Below are positions 55,450 through 64,000 of a stretch of 64,000 nucleotides of DNA, piece by piece. The DNA is from Harmothoe impar. Lineage: Eukaryota > Annelida > Polychaeta > Phyllodocida > Polynoidae. The notes under the pieces were generated by a model. The model saw nothing but the letters and a program-made list of their open reading frames with translations. It was not told where the DNA came from and did no database searches. Every line of letters starts with the position of its first letter. The first letter of the stretch is position 1. A program made the translations under genes and the position numbers. The stretch covers positions 49,718,481 to 49,782,480 of the forward strand of contig OX381720.1 in assembly GCA_947462335.1 (NCBI GenBank), in the 5' to 3' direction.

Positions 55450-57225
55450 TAGCAAAAATGTTGGAGCATGGGGACTCACAAGGGGGCATGTTATTTTTAC
55501 TATCGTCTTTGCAGATATTTGCAGATGGTGTAGCAAAAAGACATGGGTAATTTCATGTATTTTTATCAAAATAACCTTTATTGATCATGAAAATAATGTT
55601 AAAACTTGTAAGGTATCTTTTTCGGATGTTTGCTATATAATATCGCTATAAAAGATCATATGCAATAAAAAGCAAAAATGCTGCCTCATATTATGCAATA
55701 CTTTAAGGACAGCACTGCAGTGTATAATCACATTTTAACATGCTTTTTTGCAGCCACTTTTAACACACTTTCTTTTTGGTAGCACACTACACACTACACA
55801 CCATACACCGTTTACCTACAACAGACATTTCTTAGAGTGTAGAAGCGAAAGAAATAATAGGATTAGTCTTTTGACTAAGGAAACAGTTAGATTTTGTTTG
55901 GAATTGTTATGTTATTAGTCATATTTGCGTTAGTCAAAATGACTAACCTGAGTTAGGCACTACTGACTGATCTCTCAAATCCACAGACTATCACTCAGTC
56001 AATCACTTTCCAGCAGATTATGTTGCCTATCTATTGTATACTGAGGGACTGCATATAACATTAAAAATAAGTGTATTTTTGGAAATAATTAAAACTAGGA
56101 TAATATTTCTCTCTTCCATTACACGTGGAAGAACAACAACCCTAATCATACTGTCCTTTGCTGTATATCAATACATTTGGCAGTATTTGAGTTGAACTTC
56201 TGGCGGCAACTTGTCACAACTTATACAACTACCTGGATGTGCCAGTTCCCTTAGTGCACACAGGTTAGCGCTATGGTTGGGCGGTGGAGTGTGTTCAGGG
56301 GCCCCCTTTGGGGTGACCCTCTTTATACCTGGAACCCATTATACAAGGGGTCGTTTCAGGTGAAGGCCAACTTGTGAATATGGTGTGGTCTTATCCTAAT
56401 GCAGTGGTGACATCTGGCAGTTTGGGGAAATAGTTACTGTAGACTTCTTTGGGGCAGTGTGCTAATCAGACAATCTAAAATACTTTTTTCAAACATAAGC
56501 ACTGAAGCTCCCTCAATGCTCCAATGCCAGTTTATACAGTACATGTCATTCTATTTATTTCTGCTTTGAGGTTCAGTGGAACTACCCTTACAAAGTTCCA
56601 GTAACTGTCTAATTTTAGGCTTCATGGACAACCCAATGTCAGGTCAACTAGCATGGATTTCTCTATTCTCAAACATGTCATGTCTCTAATATGCAGCAGG
56701 CACAAAGGGGAAATTCTTTTTGATATGGATGTATCATTGGTTAGTTGTCAAATATTAGAATATCATAGCAATAAGCCATTTTCTCAGACATGGTGAGTTA
56801 GGCAGACAGATGAGTATTGTCATTTTATGCCTCTACTACTCACTATAGATGGCGTGGCACTTGGATCCCCCCTACTTATATACTGATACGCTGTATTCTG
56901 GGAGTAGTGGCTAACCCTGGTAAGTTACAGGGGTGTGGGTTATTTCATGATGTAAATGAATGTTAAGATATGATCCACGTGATGATGCCTTAATTGGGGT
57001 ACAGCTGTGTAATTTTTTAACTGTCATAAAGATCTGATATACTGAAATTTGATCTTGAAGAATATGCGTAGATGAATTATTATTCTATGGTGAAACAAAG
57101 ATGATTCAAACTAAAAAATACATTACTGATAGTGAAAATGTGCACATCAGGTGGCAGCCTGACTTGCAAGAAGACTTTTTCCAAGGGGTGTTCACTTTAA
57201 AGTGATCCATATATATGTAGTGTGA
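55450..57225. other. Intergenic, no gene seen
   Basis: AT-rich, with GTTAGTCAAAATGACTAAC at 55930 as a short palindrome related to 48.5-48.8 kb. No coding evidence. Confidence 0.35.
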
Positions 57226-57226
57226 T

Positions 57227-57566
57227 ACAGGGGTAGACACCCGGGCCCGTAGCTTCAGAACTCTGTGGGTCCTCACGAAAAATGTGGGCTAGCAATAATT
57301 ATTTCACTTTTTCTAAAGAGAAAGTCAGAAGTATCTCATTAAATCTTATCAAAGCCTAACCATAATGGCTGGTTCCCCAGTAATTTTCTCGTTGCAACGA
57401 CATATAATATGGCTATGTACATATAGATACATTTCCTTAGAATTTTCTCCAGCCATTTCTGTGAGCCACCCGAGCCCATGGGAAGGTAATTTCTGAGAAA
57501 ACTATGGGCACGCACCCAAAACTATGGGCCATTAGCTCCCGGGCCACTGTTAGTGTCTACCCCTGT
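57227..57566. mobile_element. Inverted-repeat element, ACAGGGGTAGACAC ends
   Basis: ACAGGGGTAGACAC at 57227 faces GTGTCTACCCCTGT ending at 57566, with subterminal CGGGCCCGTAGC and GCTCCCGGGCC also inverted. 340 bases, no coding frame. Confidence 0.85.
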
Positions 57567-58034
57567 TGTAATAATCTTAATATTCAATCACTTTATACAG
57601 TTAACATCCCCCCCCGACAAGATCGCTTCAAGGTGCTATATATCCTAATTTTCTTCCAAATTCCAAATCCTACTCTGATGCCTTCCAGTACCCAAGATAC
57701 AACAAATTGAAAGTACCTTTTTAGTGAAGCCTATTATAAATCTTTATAAATCTTTATGTCACTGTATTGTCTTTATGTCACACATGCCTGTGTCTGAACT
57801 CACTGCCAACATTACAAATGTTTACACTCCTAGTCATTTTTCGATTTCCTATTTGCTAATACATCGAAATAAGTGTGATCTAACTAAACAGAAAGTCTCC
57901 CATACACACTGGCAACTGCTCCTCACGTAGGTACCTATCCAAAATGGCCAAACCCAAGCTGGTCCAGCTGCTCCTCAGATGCGTCCCAGCGACATTGCTG
58001 GTATCTGAGACGCCATGACTGCATCGCCTCCCCC

Positions 58035-58042
58035 ATATATAG
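58035..58042 (+). promoter_or_regulatory. Candidate TATA box of EGF-domain gene
   Basis: CATATATAGGGG lies ~340 bases before the ATG. The coding exon starts behind a good acceptor (TTTCTATTTCAG, ending 58379), so a noncoding first exon and short leader intron are expected between. Confidence 0.4.
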
Positions 58043-58379
58043 GGGGATTTTTCCAATATACCCGGCTACATTTATAATATCACAACACCCAGCATGCCAG
58101 GATTACTTACACCAAGAAGTTTTTGTGCCAGTAATTAGACAAAGGAACAGAGGTTGGGTCGGGGCCAGTTGGGGCCAAACTGATCCAAGCAAAGTGCAAA
58201 CTAATATATGTACGAAAGCATACACCAAAATATGTTACCCGGTCGTTCCCGCCACAATTTTGTATGCTGTATATTGGCAAGACCTGAAAGCATTTCATGA
58301 TACAAAAATCATCAGATTATCAAAAAAGTTGATGATCACCTTTGAAAAAGACAGCAAAGATTGAGTATTTCTATTTCAG

Positions 58380-58483
58380 CAGGATGCTGTGCGTACCCTG
58401 GGTAGGCCTCCTCGTGGCTGCCATCGCCACCGGTGTCCATGGCCAACTCCCGTTCCAGGTCAACTCACGACGCTCGTGCACAA
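58380..58483 (+). CDS. EGF-domain gene, signal-peptide exon
   Basis: Behind acceptor CTATTTCAG; ATG at 58384. Encodes MLCVPWVGLLVAAIATGVHG then QLPFQVNSRRSCT and ends in phase 1 at donor ACAA|GTAAAC. An earlier donor-like CAG|GTCAAC at 58457 is weaker. Confidence 0.78.
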
Positions 58484-61400
58484 GTAAACCATAGTTGTCA
58501 CTATATTCCCGAAAAATATCAACCTTTCATAACTAACGACAATGGTCTTCTGGTTGGTTGCCACCAACAAGGGACCAGGGACCCTAGCTCCCCCAGGTGG
58601 GAAGGTGGGGAACTGGGTAATACACTTACTCCACCTGGGGAATATATCCCAATGTTGCCGCCCAACATTGGCGCTGTAACAGTCTGGAAAGACGCCAGTC
58701 CCAGAAGACGCTTTGGAGCTGGGAGGCAGGTCAACCCTATACCAGGGTTATATATATATAAAATGTCTCTCTATATTTTGTTCATTGCTATGTTGGAGTA
58801 ATTTGTATGAATTTGGGGACACAATTCTAATTATTTTTGACAAATTTCTTTTGGCATCATTCTTTACCATCTCCAGGATAATTGTATGAGAAAATTAGAC
58901 CCATGTGATGAGTGAGGGTGTCAAATACCGTGTTCAGGTCCCACTTGTGTGGTGGGGGCCCCAACAACTCAATGAGGGTCCCACAGGCCTTGTGAGGGAC
59001 CCACAGACTGAGGGAGGGTCCCACACTCCAGGAGGCTGCAGAGACTGTGCACTGGACCCTGCTGTACCGGGGTCATGGGTGGGTGAGTACGGCGTCCAGT
59101 GTGGCTAGAGGCGGCCTGTACGGGAGGAGCCAACTGAGACCGGGAGCCTTCTGAGAACGCGACAGCGCCATAAAGATCATCGCTCAGTAGCACATTGCTT
59201 TTATTTGGAACTACCATATTTCCCTGTTTATAAGCCCTTGCTTATACTGACTTCAAATGGCAAATTGACATGACTTATAAACGGGACAGGCTTTCACAGG
59301 CTCATGATCTTTTACAAAGGGATTTTCTTGGAGATCTGGGCAAGTTTTCTGTTAAAAATCTTCTAGGACCATTTTTTATGTAGAATGCAATAATCTTCAT
59401 GAAAGTGACATTCTCTATTTGGAATGCTTTTTTTATGAAGAATTAGCACATGATACTTTCTGGTTGCCATGAAAACCATCCCAGAAGCCAAAAACTGGAG
59501 GTAATAATCCTAAGTTCTTTTTAAAATTAAAATTGGAAGCCTCCCTGGAATAAAAGTGAGCCCCTGTGCCCCCACCGCTAGCACTTTTTTCCTTCATTTT
59601 TCTTTTTCCTTTTTTGTTACACACACCCCATTCCCACGCCAAACTGACCAGAAACTACTGCTGACTCTGACAGCAAACTACTGCCGACTCTGACAGCAAA
59701 CTACTGCCGACTCTGATAGCAAACTACTGCCAACTCTGACAGTAAACTACTGCCTACTCTGACAGCAAACTACTGCCGACTCTGACCACAAACTTCTGGC
59801 GACTCTGACAGCTAACTGGCGACAAACTACTGCCAACTCTGACAGTAAACTACTGCCTACTCTGACAGCAAACTACTGCCGACTCTGACCACAAACTTCT
59901 GGCGACTCTGACAGCTAACTGGCGACAAACTACTGCTGACTCTGACAGCTAATTAGCAACAAACTACTGCCTACTCTGACAGCAAACTACTGCCGACTCT
60001 GACCACAAACTTCTGGCGACTCTGACAGCTAACTGGCGACAAACTACTGCTGACTCTGACAGCTAACTAGCAACAAACTACTGCCTACTCTGACAGCAAA
60101 CTACTGCCGACTCTGACAGCAAACTACTGCCGACTCTGACAGCAAACTACTGCCGACTCTGACAGCAAGCTACTGGCGACTCTGACAGCAAACTACTGCC
60201 GACTTTGACAGCAAACTACTGCCGACTCTGACAGCAAACTACTGCCAACTCCGACAGCAAACTACTGCCGACTCCGACAGCAAACTACTGCCAACTCTGA
60301 CAGCAAACTACTGCCGACTCTGACAGCTAACTGGCAACAAACTACTGCCGACTCTGACAGCAAACTACTGCCGACTCTGACAGCAAACTACTGCCGACTC
60401 TGACAACAAACTACTTGGGGGATGGGGCACAATGAAATAACCCTGATGGGCAGTAAGAGCCAAATTACAGGGTCCCATGAGCCCACTTCCAGTCTTTTAC
60501 AGTGTATTTTTAACGGGTGGATTTATGGTTTGCACTCCCAAAGTTTTAAACTGATAATTAGCTAAATACTGGGAAATGATGTGAAATAAAGTAGGTAGCA
60601 CATGAAGTATGGCCATATTGAGCATTCTTTTCAATTTTAACTGTAAATATATATTTTTTCGCTGGTAGAAATTTTCGCAAGTAGAAATTTTCGCAGATTG
60701 GCTAAAAAGAACAATTTTGCAAGTACTTGAATTCACTGATTCCCGAAATTTGGCACTTTATTTCACTACTGTTTCAATTTTCACACTGGACATATTTAAA
60801 AATCCGCTAAAATATGTACAGTGAGAAATAGAATTATGTTAACAGTAAATTGATTTTTTAGCCTAAATAATCAGACCATGTCACTTTATACATTTACATC
60901 TCTACACTTGTAAGTACACAACAATAATGTATTTTATGGTAACTATTGAATTCATTCCTGAATAGTCATGGGCATGTATCATTTCTATGACTAATAGTCT
61001 CTTTACCAATCATTATACAGTCTTTGCTAAAACTAAGGACATTTGGTCCTGCAAATTCTCAATGTTGCAGGACCAGCTATATTTTTGAAAGACTGAATAG
61101 CCACATATCTGACAATATGATGTACCTAAGTATAAAAAAAATGTTGTCCATTAAAATACAATTTATTTATAATCATTTATGGCCAAATAAGGATAAATAT
61201 ATAGTTTTACACAGTACATAGACAAACATAGTTAAGCTTTAGAAGCCCAACTGAATTCAACTAGTTTGGGAAAGCCAGGTGACTTGACATTCGATCCTTT
61301 TATACTTGTAAATCTGCTGGATCGGTGACATTATTTTTAGGTGGAAATTGCCACTGTCCTGCATGTTTTTGCAAAGACTGATTATAGACCCACAGTCTGT

Positions 61401-63760
61401 GTTGATCTTATCGCCACTTCCCAAATCGCTTATAACCAACAGCTATTGGACTACTACCATCATCTAAAAGGTGAAGTCCTCTGTAGCTGATTTTTCTCTG
61501 ATGAAGCACTGGCCGGAAATATTCACTTTGGTAAAAATTTGGGACTTTCCATTTGGCTTCGGCCAGGTCTTTATCCAGAAAGAAATCAGCTAGAGTGGTC
61601 TTTCTTTTTTTAATCAGTTATATTTATCCTGGTACTGTAAACGTACTTTATTTCGCGCTGTACATATTTTCGCGATTTTCGCGGAAATGAAAATCCGCAA
61701 AAATAAGTACGGAGCGAACATTTATTCAGTGTAGGTACAGAACTACCATATTACAAAATGTGCGAATTTAAAAATGCGCAAAATTGTACTTTATGGCGAA
61801 TGCGCGAAAATATACATGCGCAAAAATATCTACGTTTACAGTATACAATTAGGCCTACGCCTCTTTCCATCGCAGACCAGAAATCTTGAATGATATATAT
61901 CATGTTGTTTATTCATTTCATTTAATCACAGCTAAACTTGGCCTTGACACTGCGTCATTAACCGGGATAGCGCGAGGAGACGAGGAGGCCCCGTGCAGTG
62001 GGAACGTCCTCTATAGTTGGGCTGACAACACTCATCGCATCTGTGGGGATGAGGACTATGGACTCAGTGACTACGCAGCTGAGAGAGCCTGCTACACCCT
62101 GGGTGTCAACTTCTTCAGAGACACAGCTGCTTTTGATCCTGACCGAACTAGGCAGATGAAACTTTACAAGTAGGTTCTCCAGCTGTTAATTTTTTGTGTG
62201 GATAAATTCTGAACATCATATGTGTGACTGGCTGGAGTAATGGTTAGCACTCAAAACTATGAGTCAGAGGGGTATGGCTTCAAATCACCAGATTACTGAT
62301 GTTTTCTTGCATTCAAATGTATAGCTTCAGCTAACTAATTTGTTATATCTATTTTTTTCATCCTTAATATACCTTTTATCTAATGATATTCTCAACAACT
62401 TCATCTCATTAAAATCTATAACTGAATTTAACAGAATTGAACAAACTAAATTATATAAACCCCCTTGGTGCTTACTTCATCACATACAGTAAAAAAAATT
62501 CTTGTCAACTATGATTTGACATGATGTTTTCCCTTTTCAAGATGTGTGAGCTATAGAGAGCAAAATGCACAGAGTGCAATGTCCAGTCGCACTGTGACAA
62601 TCATCGATGCAACTGATTACATTGACCAGAGACAAGGCACGGGATGTCAAGATGAGCAGGCTGACCCTAATGCTTATGACTGCTTTGACACTTGTTACTT
62701 CGCTGACCCTGGTTATAGTGAACCATCATTTGGCAGTGAATATGACTGTGAGGACCATCGAGCCATGTTCACCATTACATGTAAAGGTAATGTTAAGTCA
62801 AGTTTTATTTGAAACTTTTCCACAATGTTCTAGCATGTTGTATTTGTATTATAAGAGACTATTCATGCAGTCAATGTACTCTATCATTTCTATATGTAAA
62901 GGTAATGAAAACATACAATGGTGCGACAGCTTCTGCTTTTCATCACATGTGTTAACAAGACCTCAGCTTGTTGGGTGAGGAGGCTATACAGGGTATATCA
63001 TATAGGAAGGTGTGCAATTAAAGGTCTGCAGCTGTGCTTTTCATTGCACTTGCCTAAGACAGCAACATAGAAAATAAAATTTCAGTAGAAATATTTGTTT
63101 CCATCCTTTTTGAGGGGGTGGGGTCATATAATCATTGCAGTTTATTAGCTATATGCATCCATACAATTTATTTTTACCAGCATGTAAGGGCGTTCAGCTA
63201 ATTGATTTGTTTACCTGGAAAGATTTTTTATATATACCTGGTAGCATTCTCATTTGTTAACAATGGGGGTTTATATTTAAACGGTAACATAGGTAAACTA
63301 ATCATTTCTAGATACTAAAGGAATTGAAATTAAAAGACTTGAAATATATGTCTTTATTCGTCAAGTCACTAATTAAAAACATGTGTTATATGTTATGACA
63401 AATAAATCCTTATCAATTCTTTCAAAATCAAATCACACTATAAGCATAGACCGGATGATATTAAGATGAGAATACATACATGTGAGATAAAGATGAATAC
63501 AATTCAATAAACAAAACACAAAATACATTTATTTAAAATGTTTTAACTGTTTTACCTGCCAGATATTAATGAGTGTGTGAATGGGGTGCAGGACCACTGC
63601 ACGGGTCCGTTTGACACCAGCTGTACCATCCGTAAGGCGTGCGGCAACAACACCGACTGCACCAACCACCCGGGGTCCTTCGAGTGCTCCTGTAAGAACG
63701 GGTACGAGTACAGAAGTGGAGACAGCTTCAACCCGTATGACTTGGATGAAGGATGTAAAG
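58380..63760 (+). CDS. Secreted protein with Cys-rich N-terminal region and calcium-binding EGF domain, 5' part
   Basis: Exons 58384-58483 (coding part), 61932-62169, 62542-62786 and 63563-63760 join in phases 1, 2 and 1, giving 260 residues; the gene runs off the right edge. Residues 1-20 are a signal peptide (MLCVPWVGLLVAAIATGVHG). Residues ~33-194 contain about 13 Cys in an arrangement I do not recognise, with acidic stretches (GDEDYGLSDYAAERACYTLG; DEQADPNAYDCFDTCYFADP). Residues 195-260 are a calcium-binding EGF domain: DINEC start, CTNHPGSFECSC with the Asn and aromatic of the hydroxylation consensus, and an unusually long first loop (TGPFDTSCTIRKAC). The EGF exon is phase 1-1, as for shuffled extracellular modules. 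Likely matrix or cell-surface; name unknown. Confidence 0.87.
58484..59640. other. EGF-gene intron 1, first part
   Basis: No exon convincingly joins the flanking phases. A stretch at 58900-59110 of CCCACA/GAGGGTCC words is repetitive; open frames there lack domains. Confidence 0.35.
59648..60415. repeat. 23-bp minisatellite in EGF-gene intron 1
   Basis: About 33 copies of AAACTACTGCCGACTCTGAC plus AGC. Some units contain CAGCTAACTGGCGAC variants that recur every 100-120 bases, giving a higher-order pattern at 59760-60075. Confidence 0.95.
61633..61843. mobile_element. MITE-like element, TACTGTAAACGTA ends
   Basis: TACTGTAAACGTA at 61633-61645 and TACGTTTACAGTA at 61831-61843. Interior words TTTCGCG and GCGCAAAA alternate in orientation. 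It ends ~90 bases before the acceptor at 61931. Similar TTTCGC words at 60660-60700 may be a decayed relative. Confidence 0.85.
61932..62169 (+). CDS. EGF-domain gene, second coding exon
   Basis: Acceptor TTAATCACAG, donor ACAA|GTAGGT, 238 bases. Encodes KLGLDTASLTGIARGDEE, APCSGNVLYSWADNTHRICG, DEDYGLSDYAAERACYTLGV and NFFRDTAAFDPDRTRQMKLY. Family not recognised. Confidence 0.87.
62226..62300 (+). repeat. tRNA-derived SINE-like sequence
   Basis: TGGAGTAATGGTTAGCA and GGCTTCAAATCACC resemble A and B boxes 30-40 bases apart; in the intron between EGF-gene exons two and three. Confidence 0.6.
62542..62786 (+). CDS. EGF-domain gene, third coding exon
   Basis: Acceptor CCCTTTTCAAG, donor AAAG|GTAATG, 245 bases. 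Encodes KCVSYREQNAQSAMSSRTVT, IIDATDYIDQRQGTGCQDEQ, then a Cys/Asp-rich stretch to MFTITCKG. Confidence 0.88.
63563..63760 (+). CDS. EGF-domain gene, calcium-binding EGF exon
   Basis: Acceptor TACCTGCCAG, donor AAAG|GTAACC, exactly 66 codons. Encodes DINECVNGVQDHCTGPFD, TSCTIRKACGNNTDCTNHPG and SFECSCKNGYEYRSGDSF. Confidence 0.93.
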
Positions 63761-64000
63761 GTAACCGTTAAATTACACTTTGATTCCAAAATGCTCATCC
63801 AAGTATGATATTGCAAAGATTTTAGTAGTACTTATAGAGTTTATGTATATAATATTATATTCAACATTTTATGCACCCTCCCTCATTATCCCATTTACCA
63901 TTTTTTCAGTCACCTCAGTAACTTTTTTTAGTTTAAAAAGAAAGAATTTTAGGAATAAAATCCCCTATAATGCCTTTCAAAAAAAAGGGTCAATTGGGAT

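Overview
The window is genomic DNA from an animal: intron-split genes with GT/AG junctions, TATA promoters, a CR1-like retrotransposon, tRNA-derived SINE-like sequences, many short inverted-repeat elements, minisatellites and microsatellites. The gene set (a secreted GH16 beta-1,3-glucanase/glucan-recognition protein, an omega-class glutathione S-transferase, a BTB protein, a GPI-type immunoglobulin-domain protein, a calcium-binding EGF protein) points to an aquatic invertebrate bilaterian, most likely a lophotrochozoan such as a mollusc, annelid or brachiopod. Amphioxus-like animals cannot be excluded from sequence alone.

Layout. 1-3.1 kb (minus): 5' part of the GH16 gene, with TATA box, inferred noncoding first exon, signal-peptide exon and four further exons; it runs off the left edge. 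4.2-9.3 kb: intergenic DNA with small inverted-repeat elements and a decayed reading frame. 9.3-12.0 kb (minus): four exons of an omega GST; the exon for the first ~45 residues was not found. 12-16 kb: repeats. 16.1-19.9 kb (plus): two-exon BTB gene whose intron holds a 0.95-kb foldback element built from a palindromic GACGTACATGATCGG motif. 20-22.5 kb: no gene seen. 22.5-40.1 kb (minus): complete four-exon gene for a 165-residue protein with signal peptide, one Ig domain and a hydrophobic C-terminal tail. Its introns hold a 4.75-kb element with ~1-kb inverted arms, a dead CR1-like retrotransposon, other inverted-repeat elements and two large minisatellites; a further element abuts its TATA box. 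40.6-58 kb: gene desert rich in inverted-repeat elements and in a dispersed family built of palindromic modules. 58.0-63.8 kb (plus): 5' part of a secreted protein gene with a novel-looking Cys-rich N-terminal region followed by a calcium-binding EGF domain; it runs off the right edge.

The five genes do not form an operon or an evident pathway. Three encode secretory-pathway proteins, each with its own signal-peptide exon followed by a long intron. Everything was read by eye from splice junctions, reading phase and motif knowledge; no database search was run, and repeat boundaries are approximate.
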